Source: Drosophila pseudoobscura (Eukaryota; Arthropoda; Insecta; Diptera; Drosophilidae). From it: a stretch of DNA of 64,000 nucleotides. The position numbers and the translations under genes were made by a program. Positions 26,801-37,000 of this stretch are shown here, one piece after another (the first letter of the stretch is position 1; each line of letters starts with the position of its first letter). The notes under the pieces were generated by a model. That model did no database searches, had not been told where the DNA came from, and saw only the letters and a program-made list of their open reading frames with translations. Location of the stretch: NCBI RefSeq assembly GCF_009870125.1, contig NC_046683.1:9238001-9302000 (forward strand), written 5' to 3'.

Positions 26801-29800
26801 GATACTCGTCCGCTGGCATTAATGTGAGAAGCACAAGATGCAAATTGCTCTCCTTTAAACGGCCCCTAAATTGTTTAGATTGGGCTCATTGGTATCTCGG
26901 GAATCTTGGAGAAATATATTTATTAAGCAGTCAATTTTGTGGTGGCAATAAGCTTTAAAATTTAGGAAAGCCATTTCCTACTGTCCTATAAATATGCTTA
27001 TATATATTACACATATCGGAGCGAGCGAGCCGAGCGAGTGAGCCAGGGGTTGACGCACGAGCGAAGCGATTGTGCAGGGGGCTTGCCACTTTTCAGAATT
27101 TGATTTGGAATGGGGGCAAAGAGACAAGATCGAGAATCGTTCCATAAACTGGTCTTCATAGCAATCATATATTCAGTAATAAAGGTCCTTAATCTAAAGA
27201 TATATCTGTCCGGTTTTAATTTCTATAGCTGGAATAATCAATGCAAACATTAATGTTCTTCTTGTGGCTTCTTTTTCTAGATATGATCCTTCTCTCTAAC
27301 GAATTTCCATAGCCCTAATGCAACATATTGAACACCAAACACACGAATATTAATGATACAATTGCATAATCAGTAGCCGAAAATTACTATGAAGTCCTGA
27401 AACAATAGGGATAACTATTTTTTGGAATAAATCAAAGCAAAACAAAACAAAATGCAATGGGATGAGCTGGGATGGGATGACAATTCGCTTTATATAAATA
27501 TTTAATGCCAGGAAGGAAAGTATTTTGCGATTGTCGCGCCGACGTGAACAATTTGGCACTCCATTTTTTACAATTATCAGACATCAGACAGGAGCCGGTA
27601 GCGCCAGTAAACAGGAGCCAGGAGCCAGGACAACAGGCAGACAATGAGCCAGGCAGGCAGGTGGTCGGTCCGGCGGTCCTGTGGTTGAGCAGGGGATTGG
27701 CCGGGCGGGGGGCAGGTGAAAACATAATTTTTACGCAATTAAAATGAGAAGAGATATATGTGTGCACGGATGGATGAGCAGACAGTGCGTTGCGAAACTG
27801 TAGGCTGATCTATCCGCCGTGAGTAGAACTTTGACTACTTTCTATTGGAAGACAACTTTGGGGGTGTACTATAGCTCCTATAGCGGATATTTAGATTCTC
27901 CTGATTCATAATTCATAAAAAGTTGTTGACAGTCAGGTTGGTCATGATCTTGATTCCAATTTAGAGTTGAGAACCAAATGTTTAGACTATTCCGTTGACT
28001 GTGAGTTGTACAGTCTGGAACGTGCTGAAATATTTAAACTCTGAAGCGCTGACCAAATTCGATTTAATACCTTTCACACGCACTGTCCCTGCCTGGGGCT
28101 ATGAAGCATAAGCCGAACAGATTTTATAGCAACAATGAATCCGCGGTATCGCTGGAATCCGCTCTGGCGAATGAGTAAGTGAGTGAGTGAAAGGGTGAGT
28201 GGGTGAATGAGTCAATGAGCCAGCGGGTGGGGCGGAGAGTCAATTAAATTGCCATTCAATGTGCAGTGTTCCCTCTTCTCTGTTCAGGGCTCGATATTGG
28301 TTGTTGTCTTTTGCTTTGCTTGTTTTCGCACAAACACATATACGTTTACACACACACATGTGTGTGTGTATTTTATTTATTTATTTGTTTGTTTGTTATT
28401 TATACGTTTTAATGCCAAATGGCAATTGGCAATGGCAACAATGCAGTAGGACAATGGCCGGACTTGTAGCCATGACAGTGCATTAAGCAGTCTCCAACAG
28501 CAAACGGGACATCAGATGCCGTTATTAATCGCCCGCTACCCCACTCCACCCCACGCCCAGTCCCCGTCCCATTCCCACTCCCAGTCCCTGTTTTCCCCTG
28601 TACCACCTAAGGGTTTAATAAACTCACTTTACGTGGAAACAATTATCAAGTCGGTTTACGTTCAATTGCCTGCATATGAAGTGTCCTGCCTCTTTTGCCT
28701 GTCTGCCGGGCACTGCATAACACTGATTACGGTTTGGCATTATGCCATGTCCGGCTGTCTTTCGAGCACTGCACAGCACTGATTACAGGATGACAGTCTG
28801 CCAAGAGCAGACCTTCTCAAGATCGCTTCGAATACAGCCACAAGAAGGAAGGGAAAGAGTCTTCTGAATTATACGAGTTTTTGTGGAGTTCTTAGATACA
28901 TCCACATGCTAAAACTTCAAAAGTTCTTCGATTAAGTTTCCTTTAAGCTATACAAGGTTTTTTTCGACAGTTCATTGAAATTTGCAATTGGATGGGATAT
29001 CTCTTAAATCTTAAATCTTAGATCTCTTAAATAAAAATGCTGGTCGTTGCTTAAGAAAGTCTCTCTAAAATATCTTGGAAAATGCGAAATAGCGCAAATA
29101 TTATAGAATATTATAGAAATATTATTCCCTATCCATTTTGATCAACATTTTAGAGAGAAAAAAAGAGGCTTTTCTTAGCACTAAGAAGATTCCAGCACAA
29201 TATACGAGTTTGTATGGGATTTATCTATTTTTTCACTTTGTAATTGGTCGAATGGTTAAAGTTTGACGACTTCCCAGAAAGGGAGTAATATTGTAATCTG
29301 CATAAAAATTTCATTGGATATAGCATATGGATTTTTCAGGGAAATTTTAGCTAAGGAGGCCCATATTGTCCCTTTTATAAATGATTTATCACAGTATTCA
29401 TCGTTGGTAGCATATAAATAATTGCCCATTTCTGGTATTATAAAAATACAATCTACCAAAAATCTCCTAGCTCAAAGATTGCATAGATTCGGACTTTGTG
29501 ATCACAGAACTTCATTCAGTTTCATCTACACATATTTTATATTAGGGATATTTTTTGAATTATCACTTCCTCTTTTAGGTAAAGCTTAGAAATCGAATAA
29601 AACAAGCAACTATTTCGAAACATATAATTTCTCCATTTAACAGAAATTTTGGATAAACTTTCCAGCCATAAAAATTCATATATTAAATCCATTCCAATGC
29701 GAAAACTATTCATATTGAATGCACATATTTTCCATTTGGGATTCCCCAACGCCATAGCCATGGAAATGCTGCATTTCCCTGCATTTCCTCGCTCTGTGAG

Positions 29801-29914
29801 GGACTTCCTTGATCTTTTACCTTCCGTTAGCGTAACGATAAGCAGCAGCAGGATCAGCATTTTCCCATTGCGATCGAGGGGGCCGCGAGGATACAGTTTC
29901 GATATGATTCGCAT
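5156..29914 (-). CDS. DIP-theta: Dpr-interacting protein (DIP), three-Ig GPI-anchored neuronal surface protein, DIP-theta-like; 9 coding exons
   Basis: Joined exons 29914-29821, 20627-20518, 20434-20249, 16895-16795, 13963-13872, 13779-13651, 7996-7877, 6212-6042 and 5844-5156 total 1692 nt with compatible phases and GT-AG borders, giving 563 residues. Seen: a signal peptide (1-31); Ig1 with C59, W71 and C120; Ig2 with C163, W175 and C218; Ig3 with C261, W273 and C318; a low-complexity Gly/His/Gln stalk (about 348-470); a hydrophobic tail (546-563) without a cytoplasmic end, as in a GPI signal. The YMCQLNTDPMK motif closing Ig1 is typical of DIP/Dpr Ig domains. DIPs bind Dpr proteins through Ig1 at the cell surface and help specify synaptic partners. 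The assignment to DIP-theta, rather than the close paralogs DIP-eta or DIP-zeta, rests on remembered similarity of Ig2-Ig3 and the long Gly-rich tail. An extra phase-1 exon in the 9-kb intron 1 cannot be excluded. Confidence 0.85.
5845..6041 (-). other. DIP-theta: DIP intron 8, short, with a polypyrimidine block beside its donor
   Basis: 197 bp. On the minus strand the donor GTAGGT is followed within a few bases by repeats of TTCCG/TTCCT (plus-strand 5970-6036, GGAAC/GGAAA units), then AT-rich sequence to the acceptor CTTCTTCAG. Confidence 0.8.
6042..6212 (-). CDS. DIP-theta: DIP coding exon 8 (end of Ig3)
   Basis: Acceptor TATCCACAG, donor GTAGGT; residues 278-334. It closes Ig3 with DDVGSYRCIAKNS (C318) and ends in SSIRLY. 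The intron that follows is only 197 bp and begins with a pyrimidine-rich tract. Confidence 0.9.
6325..7435 (+). repeat. diverged tandem duplication (about 0.65-kb period) containing the promoter/first-exon region of the small gene
   Basis: Copy 1 starts near 6330 (GAATTCTGAAACACTAGGCAG) and copy 2 near 6979 (GAATTCTAAAACACTAGGAG). Both continue through CCAGAGAT, an AT-rich block ending in CAGCAAA, the ATGGGTGAGTAA segment with AGTCAAGTG, and later a GCTCTTTagg...CATCCCAAA block. Overall identity is low by eye, with the ATG-donor segment best conserved. The exact ends are uncertain. Confidence 0.6.
6566..6569 (+). other. alternative minimal first coding exon (ATG-G|GTGAGT), first tandem copy
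   Basis: ATG at 6566-6568, G at 6569, donor GTGAGT from 6570. Nearly the same context recurs at 7116-7140, though the surrounding duplicated DNA has diverged much more. Joined to 8133 it gives the same protein start as the 7122 copy. It may be an alternative promoter/first exon, or a relic left by the duplication. Confidence 0.4.
7122..8641 (+). CDS. small single-pass membrane protein of unknown function, two exons (7122-7125 joined to 8133-8641)
   Basis: The frame 8133-8641 is open for 169 codons to TAG but has no ATG before its hydrophobic segment, and it starts directly after a strong acceptor (polypyrimidine tract, CTCCCAG at 8132). Upstream, ATG-G followed by the donor GTGAGT occurs at 7122-7125 (and at 6566-6569). 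Splicing either to 8133 keeps phase and gives an N-terminus M-A-P-S-I-I-E-L, total 170 residues. Seen: an amphipathic N-terminal helix, a hydrophobic segment at about 40-57, a basic Arg/Gly stretch (GRGRRGQGRG, 66-75), an acidic middle, and an Asn/His-rich end. AATAAA at 8769-8774 follows the stop. I do not recognise the family. The exon 2 frame is convincing; the first exon is inference. Transcription would run antisense through DIP exon 7. Confidence 0.6.
7877..7996 (-). CDS. DIP-theta: DIP coding exon 7 (start of Ig3)
   Basis: Acceptor CGTTGCAG, donor GTAAGT; residues 238-277 (HPVIQVPNQLVG...NYWIKDT) with the first Ig3 cysteine C261 and tryptophan W273. On the opposite strand this exon lies inside the proposed intron of the small plus-strand gene at 7122-8641. 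Confidence 0.9.
8769..8774 (+). terminator. polyadenylation signal AATAAA of the small plus-strand gene
   Basis: AATAAA lies 128 nt after the TAG stop at 8639-8641, a normal distance for a fly 3' UTR. Confidence 0.6.
8775..13650. other. remainder of DIP intron 6
   Basis: No gene I can support after the small gene's poly(A) signal. It contains a CTG/CTGTTG tract at about 9097-9147, short TG and CA runs (near 9630 and 12860), and the G-rich stretch near 11406. A minus-strand open frame at 8833-9273 is partly the CAG tract (poly-Ser/Asn) and lacks an ATG at its start. Confidence 0.6.
13651..13779 (-). CDS. DIP-theta: DIP coding exon 6 (end of Ig2)
   Basis: Acceptor GCTTTCAG, donor GTAAGT; residues 195-237. 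It holds the Y-x-C closing motif of Ig2 (EMGSYLCIASN, C218) and the Ig2-Ig3 linker. A 92-bp intron separates it from exon 5. Confidence 0.9.
13872..13963 (-). CDS. DIP-theta: DIP coding exon 5 (middle of Ig2)
   Basis: Acceptor CTGTTTGCAG, donor GTAAGT. Encodes residues 164-194 with the Ig2 tryptophan (EPIVTWRREDG). Phase 2 in and phase 1 out match the neighbours. Confidence 0.9.
13964..16794. other. DIP intron 4
   Basis: 2.8 kb without a supportable gene. It has GGGAAATG-type short repeats at 14080-14140, GA runs near 14720 and 15430, and a CA/GA tract near 16070-16100. Confidence 0.6.
16795..16895 (-). CDS. DIP-theta: DIP coding exon 4 (start of Ig2)
   Basis: Acceptor TCATTTGCAG, donor GTGAGT; phase 0 in, phase 2 out. 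Residues 131-163 (IGFLDVVIPPDF...SSVRLTC) give the Ig1-Ig2 linker and the first Ig2 cysteine. Confidence 0.9.
16896..18855. other. DIP intron 3, part downstream of the AAA+ gene
   Basis: Nothing coding that I can support. CA/TG microsatellites occur at 17292-17311 and 17660-17675, and a GGGGGTG-type stretch lies near 17536-17560. The other part of this intron, 19948-20248, is a short AT-rich stretch that should include the promoter of the nested ATPase gene. Confidence 0.55.
18856..19947 (-). CDS. membrane-anchored AAA+ ATPase, torsin/Clp-like, intronless
   Basis: Single 363-residue frame from ATG 19947-19945 to TAA 18858-18856, nested in intron 3 of the DIP gene on the same strand. Seen: an Arg/His-rich N-terminus (1-48), one strongly hydrophobic segment (about 51-75), an Ala-rich linker, then an AAA+ core with a C-x2-C pair (C126, C129), VVGQDKAL (147-153), Walker A GPPGVGKT (173-180) and Walker B FHLIDDL (231-237), followed by an all-alpha C-terminal part. 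The layout (QVVGQ motif, Walker A spacing, helical lid) resembles torsins and the Clp D2 family, but Walker A is the canonical GxxGxGKT, unlike the atypical motif of torsins. A type II membrane protein in the ER or nuclear envelope is inference. With no introns and its own complete frame, it may be a retrogene. I do not recognise the fly symbol. Confidence 0.82.
   Translation of the reverse strand: MPLRHPSRGVSLTRDRHHRRHSRGEGRYERERQRDRDRELGSECHEGKSFMSWMFVIVVTSSLVVGWLLYLVVAWKYAVANGTSVEDTSKSPRLLAGRVDGDMSWRDSDTAAAAAVATAEEKAARCYFCNQPLYLKKTMKQIGQQVVGQDKALMQLEQELGRDRKFRSVALLGPPGVGKTMTAAALMRSFPWSENTRSYSWNNETSGKDDVNKFRKLRQFMNEISNCGMNFHLIDDLKIDNRDIVPIYNEMISHREGAVDELMADQIVLVVYIFNLETQYLEEHQEYLKQISDTTVSINFCSFGLEELKLCLEAELKAMKYSLNEEAEAAVLKEAMKTIDIAGCKSLRALIEKLGEPLPMESA
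20249..20434 (-). CDS. DIP-theta: DIP coding exon 3 (second half of Ig1, Dpr-binding domain)
   Basis: Acceptor CCTTCCACAG, donor GTGGGT; exactly 62 codons, residues 69-130. It holds the Ig1 tryptophan (VGWLKAD), the DRGGYMC disulfide cysteine C120 and the QLNTDPMK linker typical of DIP proteins. Only 83 bp of intron separate it from exon 2. Confidence 0.9.
20518..20627 (-). CDS. DIP-theta: DIP coding exon 2 (first half of Ig1)
   Basis: Acceptor TTTCTTTACAG precedes 20627 and donor GTAAGA follows 20518. It encodes residues 32-68, including a PEFVESISNVSVAVG strand, an N-V-S glycosylation sequon at N46 and the first Ig1 cysteine, C59. It ends in phase 0. Confidence 0.9.
20628..29820. other. 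DIP intron 1 (9.2 kb)
   Basis: Long first intron, the usual place for regulatory elements in fly neuronal genes. It contains a CTGGGT/CCTGGGT minisatellite at about 21076-21131, (AC)14 at 23411-23438, (CA)n at 26418-26441 and (ATT)n at 26607-26626. The 28.8-29.8 kb part is AT-rich. The 241-codon plus-strand frame at 22732-23457 runs into the (AC)n and is not supported. A small extra phase-1 exon could hide here. Confidence 0.55.
29821..29914 (-). CDS. DIP-theta: DIP coding exon 1 (start codon and signal peptide)
   Basis: ATG at 29914-29912. An in-frame TGA at 29927-29929 just upstream fixes this as the earliest start in this frame. It encodes 31 codons with a basic N-terminus and a leucine/isoleucine-rich core (MLILLLLIVTLTE), a classic signal peptide; a second Met begins the core and could also initiate. 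The exon ends ACG GAA G before GTAAAAG, phase 1, which fits the acceptor of the next exon (G|CA = Ala). Confidence 0.75.
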
Positions 29915-29926
29915 TTGGGTTTGTTT

Positions 29927-29947
29927 TCAAAAATTCCTCTCCGACAT
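29927..29947 (-). promoter_or_regulatory. short upstream ORF in the DIP leader
   Basis: ATG at 29947-29945 opens a six-codon frame closed by TGA 29929-29927, in frame with and 12 bases before the DIP start codon. If this stretch is in the mRNA leader, it could reduce initiation or favour reinitiation at the DIP ATG. Confidence 0.35.
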
Positions 29948-31009
29948 TTGCGATCGGGCCGCGATATCTTTGATTCACTTCACAGTTGCTTGGGAAGGTA
30001 TAAGGTATATCCGCAAAAAAAATCCAAAAAATATATATCACACACGCACAGGGGTGCCCGGGTGCAGTACTTTTTTTAATTATTTAAATTAAAATTTGCT
30101 TGTTTAATTGAACGTTTTATCAGCAGCAGCGGACAGTGCGACGTGCAACTGTTAACTGTAATGTGGCAGCAGCGCTGTGGCAGCTCTAGCGGCAGATGGG
30201 TTCGGTTCGGTTCGGTTCGTGTTAGAGCTCGACTCGCGCGTCCAACCAGCCGACAATGACGCTGTTGATCAACTGAAAGCAGAGGCTGGCGCCAGGATGG
30301 AGCCACAGCCTCCGCATGGGACCGAGGCCGGCGTTCGTGGCTCAACGCACACGAGTCGCGCCAAGCCGAGCGCATCCGAGCCGCGACGAGCGCCGGCCGT
30401 CGCCGCCAGCCGTTGGATATTGGGGCCGAGGCGCAGGCCGAGCTCTGGGGCCGAGCGGGCACACGGCGAACGCTCGTTGCCAATTGTCGAAGTGGATTTT
30501 CGAAACAAATGAGGTCCACCATGTGCCGCATGGATTCCACACTCCGGCCACGTGGTGGATCGCATCGCTTGAGGGCGCCAGCGGCGGGGCGTCGTGTGGC
30601 CACCAAATGTGGCACATGCGCCCTGCGCGACGAGGGAGGAGTGTCGACTCGTCCGTCTGACAAATGGTACGACAATTGCTACAAGCTGTGGTGGCATTTG
30701 GCGGCCTGGCTCTTGTGGCAGCGGCGGTTGAGGATGGCCAGGGTGGTGCTGCGGGGGCGAGTCGAGGTGCCATCCACGCGGTTGGGCGCCTCCTTCGGTG
30801 TTGTTGCTGTTGCTGTCGCTGTCACTGCCACTGATGGGGCTTGCTGTTGGCAAGCATATAATCATCATCATCTGTCCGTTGGCCGGACAGTCGACAGTGT
30901 CCGTTATGCAGAGTTGTGCACAGATCTTTACAATAATGCAGCCTGTCCTTGTCCCATCGTCCGCTGTCCCTTAACATTTTTGGTTCTCCATCCTTTGGCC
31001 ACTGTCTGA
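29930..31009 (-). promoter_or_regulatory. GC-rich probable promoter/leader region of the DIP gene
   Basis: The 30.1-30.9 kb stretch is clearly richer in G+C and CpG than its flanks and lies directly upstream of the signal-peptide exon. Open frames of about 200 codons exist on both strands (minus 30269-30871, plus 30413-31009), which is expected of GC-rich DNA with few stops. A GGTTC run lies at 30198-30219. I cannot place the transcription start. Confidence 0.35.
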
Positions 31010-34000
31010 GGCGTCCACCTGTATACTTTCTGTGGACGAACAGCTACCCCTATCTTTGGCGGACACCAAACGTCTTATACTATCCGTAGAATATTATATT
31101 TCTAATCAATCTCCTCTCTGTACGCTATTTCTTTGTCCCTGAACCACAGTCCATTAGACCATCATTCTCTTCCTCCCATCTAAGGCACAACTGCTTGTCG
31201 CTGCCCCATCCTACACCCATGGCCATCATAAGGACAAAACTTTTCTGGGGCGCACCAAAAAAGTTTGAATTGCATTCTGCATTCTGTCAGATAAAGAGGC
31301 GACACAATCCCTATCGCAGTCCCAATTCGAAACCGAATCCCAATTGACATAATTTTCAATATTTCAATGTCAGAAAATGGGAAAATTTAATTGAACTTTA
31401 ACTGTCAGGGGAGGAGGAAGAGGAGGAGACCGAGGGCGAGACCTCCCTTTAGATCCGAGCTGAGACTCGATTCGACTTGAGACTCCTGGCCAGGGGAACT
31501 TTCGCCGAGGCTGGGGCTGAGACTGGGCCTGATGACACGTCCAAAGTCAGGCCTGTCAAACCTGCCACAAAGTGGCTTAATTATCTAATAGACGTTAGAT
31601 ATTCTGCGGCGGGGGATGGCCTCTCGTATTTAGCTTGTCAGCGGGTGCCACTCATCTTAAATAGTGAATGCAGCCCGCCATCGTTGGACCCAGCCTCTTT
31701 TGCCAGAGTTTTTGGGTGTCTTCAACTTTTGTGCTTAATAACTCAATTACGAATCCGGCTGGGGGCTGGTTAGCTGGGTGGCTGGGGGGCGGGGCATAAT
31801 GATGCAATTATGCAATTTTTACTACCAGATTCGGTTAAATGAATTGCAGCTGCTCCACTCCACGGCTCTCAGTGCAACAAATCATTCTGCGATTCGAAAA
31901 ACTTTCCACACTCGACGAGCTGCAATTATCCGCACTAGATCCGCACTAGTGCTCTGAGGTGGGGTGGTGGCAGAGGAACAGCCAAAGGCTGGAAGAACAC
32001 ATTGACGACGTGGGAATACCCTGGAACATCTACCTATCCATTCGTATATCTATCCTTAAATATGCTCTCAAGCCGTACCGAAAGGAGATTCCCAAAAGCT
32101 CAAAAATCGAAGATCAATTATGAAAGAAATCCTACTCCAGAGTCAATATATTGCAGGTGTGTGCGAGTATATTTGAAACAAAAGAGTTGTAGACACAAAA
32201 GTTACGTTGAATTGCAGAGCGGACATTTCATTTAGGGATTATTGTCATCCGTGCACACTCGTATGTATGGGCGTGTGTGTGTGTGTGTGTGTATGGTTAA
32301 CTAATCCTTCCCACTGTGCTCTTCTATTCCAAGAAAACTTCCGGGACAAGAGCCGAAGAAACCAAAACCAAAAACTTTTGTTTCTAAAACTCGTGTTCAA
32401 AGTCCTACCCGACAAAAGAAGGAGCTAGAGATGGAGCCTGAATGGGGAACCCGGCTTCGTTTCAGGTTTGGAGTTTGTGATTGGGGACAGGTGTATGTGA
32501 ATTTTGAATTTGAAAAAGTCCTCCCTCTCTCACTCTCTCTCTGCCTCTCTCTCTCTCTATGACAAACACCTGCTGGAGCAATAATAAGTATGCAGCGTCT
32601 ACAAGGACAGCAAGGACAACGTTTGGCGCAAGTTGTTCTTTGGTTGTTAGGTGTTAAAGCAGGCGAAAGTTGGAGGCCATGTAGACAAGGACGAACAGGA
32701 GCAGTAGCAGGAGCCAGCTGCATGTGTCGCGTACGTGTGCGACAACAACAGCAGCAGCAACGAGTGACAACAGTGTGACCGAATGCGAGTGTGAGTGCCG
32801 CAGTGTGCACGTGTGGGCGTGTGTAAATCGCACATTTCAATTTGCATGTGTTAGCGACAAACTTTTGATAAGTGTTGCTCACATTACACACACAAACACA
32901 CACACACGCGCGGTGATAGAGTGGGGGAGAGAGTGAGACACACACGCACAAGGAATTGAAACTTATTGTCAAACACGAGCAGGAACCATCATTCCCTCTG
33001 CCACACCCACACTCGCACCCACACCTCCTTTAGACACATGTAAAATCATATTCAAGCACACAAACACCCACTTTTCAATATTTTTCAGACGACACTACGT
33101 GCTACGTGCCACACGCACACACACACAAACACACCTCAGGATCGATAGATAATGAAATTGTACAAGTATGGGTTTTTATTGAACACAAAATGGCATATTA
33201 ACTGAGATATTTGCCATCCCCGATTGGAAGGTCCTGGAAGCAGTCCACAATAATGAGAACTTAATTTGTTTCCTCAACTGAATCGATTGGGGGAGCAGTT
33301 AATGGCATTTTCAATGAATTTTCTTGTTGGTGAATGCCCCAATGGAGACACTCGTGACACAGAAACAGAGACACCAACAAAAATAGGTAATTTTACCGAT
33401 ACCGATACCATCTTGCGATTCCTCTTGGCTAACTCCCAACATACCACAGCCAGGGCCGTGGAGGATCATTGTTCCACTGTCATCTCTCCCTACTATCCAC
33501 CACATTCCTTTACTCAATCTGTTAGCCATGTGTCCATTCCACAATGTAAGGCCAATCCTATCCCTGCCTTATCCACCTATTATCCGACTGGTATTGATTA
33601 CGGTCGACTATTCATTCGATTGTTCAAAAAAGTTGATATATGTAATAGGTACTTATGAATAAATCAATCGCTTTTCACTCATTTGGGGGGTAACTTCCAC
33701 CTCTTCTCCACCGCTTTGACTTCCTTCTGCTCTTAAGGATTGTCGTTGATGAGTGCCCCTGTTATCGTGCAACCATATTCCATCTTTCATCCACTCCCTT
33801 CCTTAGAGTCGCCTTTGGCGTTCGCCTCTTGACTAACGGCTTGACGGGGGGTGGGGGGCGGAACGAGGCATAAATGTTGAGTGGTTGTATGTGTCCTCTT
33901 ACAGAATTATGAACATATCCTGTAAATTGAAGAACGTCATCAGAGCAGACAAAAGGCACAACAAATTGAGAGCAGCAGAACAGCTCCATGTGCTCGCTCT

Positions 34001-37000
34001 GTCTTTCTATCCTGTCCTGCCGCTATCCCCATCCTTCGTGGGATGGGGGTGGTGGGTGTTCACCCGTTTTGTAGCCACATTTACAGCTGCAACATAAAAA
34101 ACTGCTGCAGCTTGTGGCACACAGCGACGTGTTATCTCGGCTGTGCGTCATTTCACACCAAACGACGCCAGGCAGCGGCAGTGAGGCAGAGAGGCAGCAA
34201 CGGCGACCGCAAACACAAAACAAAATCTGACAATAAGTGTGAAAACGGTTGTGTCCCTCAGCTCCAGCTACAGCTCCAGCTTCAGAACCTGCCCCAACCT
34301 CCAGACTCCACTGCCCCGTGCACCCACCGACTCTCGTTCACTCCACTCTTTCGTTCCATGCAAAACTAAAAGAAAAATGTTTAAATATTTCCTGCTTTTT
34401 ATTGTGGTTACACTGGCTCTCTGGCTCTTCCACCAGCCAGCGCCCACCCCTCAATCGTTCCCCCTCAAAATCAAAAGCTGAAGCTGGAGCTTCACATAAC
34501 AAAAAAAAAAAAGATTTATGCTTAAGAACCGAACCTTGGGCTACCCTTTAGAATGTATTCGGAGATACTTTATAAGGAATATTTACTCAATTCTGTATGA
34601 CAACAATGCTTTCCTCTAGCATGGTCCTCTGCAAGGTTCATTTTGAGCCTATGAATTCCTAGGAAAGCTTTTAAATATCATATCATAACAATGAATACAA
34701 ATATAATATAACATTATACTTGTATTCTTGAATAATTTGGGGAGGTTCATCAAATATATCCTCGAAACTGAGGGTCTGAGGGAAACTATACATGGTTATA
34801 CATTCATCTATATATAGATTTTTACAGTCATGGACAAAATAATAGCAACGGCAGGTCAGTTTCACAAGTTCTCTTGAAGATGTACACAGTAATATATAAA
34901 AATATAGTAAAATAATAGGATTATATGCCAAAAATTGATTAATTAATTTGGAAGGACTGGAAACAAAGCGATTGAAATCCTTGAGGACTGCTTACCGATC
35001 ATACTCGTAGTATGTTAATTCTGTGGATCTCCATACAACATCCCATGAGACGATTCCTCTACGGATCAGAGATCGGCAGCGTCTTATGTACAGCGCACAG
35101 GAGAGTGTTCGAGGGCTCCGCTCTCTGCCAAAACCTGAATACCCTCTGCAAAGAGTATATGGCAAGAGGAAGATGAAGAAGGAGAACGAGAACGAAAAAA
35201 TAGCAACACTTTCCGTGTGCTTTGCTTTGTTGTCGCTTCATGTCTCTGCTGCTCTGTCGCTGCTTCTGTGCTGCTCTGCTGCGCTGCTGTCGTCGTTTGC
35301 TGTTTACTTTTATTGTTGTTGCTGGCCGCGGCGGCAGCGGCGGCGGCGGCGCTCGCTCGAAAAATATGAAAACTTTCGACAGGAAACAGGAACTGATAAG
35401 GGCATTTTTGTGCCGTTACCCGTTCTCAGTGCTCTGTTCTCTCGGTGTCCTACCGCTCTACCACTTTCCCACTCCCCACGCCCCCTCTCACACTCACTGT
35501 GCTCCATATTCTGGATGCTCTGCCCCTCTGGAGATTCCCATGGCTCGTGTCATTTGCGTTGCTGCTTTTGGAGCTTTGAGCGCTTTTTGACGCTCGCCCA
35601 CACACTCTCTTTCTCTCTCCGGCTTTCTCTTCTCTGTGTCCTGCTCAAAAACTTATTGTGCGAGATTTATGCATTTCAGAGCTTCGAGTGTGCTCTCCCC
35701 TGTGCCTTAGAGACAGTAAGCTCTCTGTGGGACGGACACCAAGGCCCCAGGAGATGTGTCTGATCGTGGAAGTACTATCTGCTCGAAGGATCGTTTCTCC
35801 CAGAGATGTCCTAGGCGGATTGTCCCAGCTGGGATATTCAGTGCATTTTTCGGTAGAGGGCCCATCCCTCTCTGGTGGTTGCCTCCCAATGGAACTCTCC
35901 ATGTGCCATGTTGTGTGTTCCCCTATCTAAGGGTGATTAAAATACAGAGTTTTCACTGTCGTGTGTTAGTTGGCATCGTTAAGCTATTGCCACGCCCCCT
36001 GGTGACATGGCCTGACAATGTGTGGCGCTGCTTTCATCCTTTCTCTTCTCTGGGGGCAGCTGTTGCAGCAATGTTGCAAGTTGTGCAGAGAGACTGCAGA
36101 TACGGAGGGGGTTGAGGGGATGTTGAAGTGCTGGGGTTGGCAAGGGGGACTGCAGGAGATCAAAACCTATTTCCTTTCACTCAAATCCCTGGAATTCTTC
36201 ACTCATCTGCGTGGAGATTTGTTGGTGGCCCTAAAATGGCCATCATTGCCTAGTTAGCGGCTTAGCCGCAAGAACAGGGGGTGGATTACCCACAAAAGGA
36301 TGCCCGGCATTACCTAGATGTCCGGAAGGGGGCCATGGTATTACCCGGATAGAAATTCGTGGTACGAGCAATGTGGCTGCGAATATTTTAAGGCCTGCGG
36401 AGCGAAAGCTGATTTAATTAAATAAGTCATCTGCCATCATCCGCTGGCGGTCAGGTAAGCCATACAAAAGCCATTCCATTAAGGGGTGGGTAGCAGGGGG
36501 AGTGAGGGGGGGGGCTAACAAAGACAAGAGAAAATCTGCTTATTTACCAAACACTTTTCCCGTCAACGGGCCAATGGCCAATAAAGGCGACGCGGGCTGG
36601 CCCATCCGCATCCTGCCACCCGCTCCCCCCGCAGGATCAGCCACCTGGCCCACTTCCACTGCCACCGCCACTGCCATTGCCAGTGCCTCAACGTTCAGCG
36701 AGTGCAACATAAAAACACGACCATGAATTAACGTTAAAACATGGCCAAAAAGGCAGGGCAGCTTGTGCGGCATCTACAGTCGCGGGAAGGCAGCGACAGA
36801 GGTGTGTGTGGGTGTGTGTGATGGCAGAGGCCAACGTGCCACACGCGGCCGCCGCAAACAAACACATAAAAATGGCCTGCTACGCTCTGGTCCATGTCTG
36901 TGGACTCCGGACTCTGGTGGTCTGCTCCGGCGTGGCGTGAAAATCATTTAATTTACAACACGAACAAACAGCAGGAGCACAGGCTAGGCCAGGCCAGGCG

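Noticed and set aside
30269..30871. 200-codon minus-strand frame in the GC-rich block
   Set aside because: Open frames of similar length exist on both strands here, as expected of GC-rich DNA; composition is not protein-like.
35023..35763. 246-codon plus-strand frame
   Set aside because: Cys/Leu/Ser-rich from CTG/TGC repeats; starts at a non-ATG codon region and resembles no protein.
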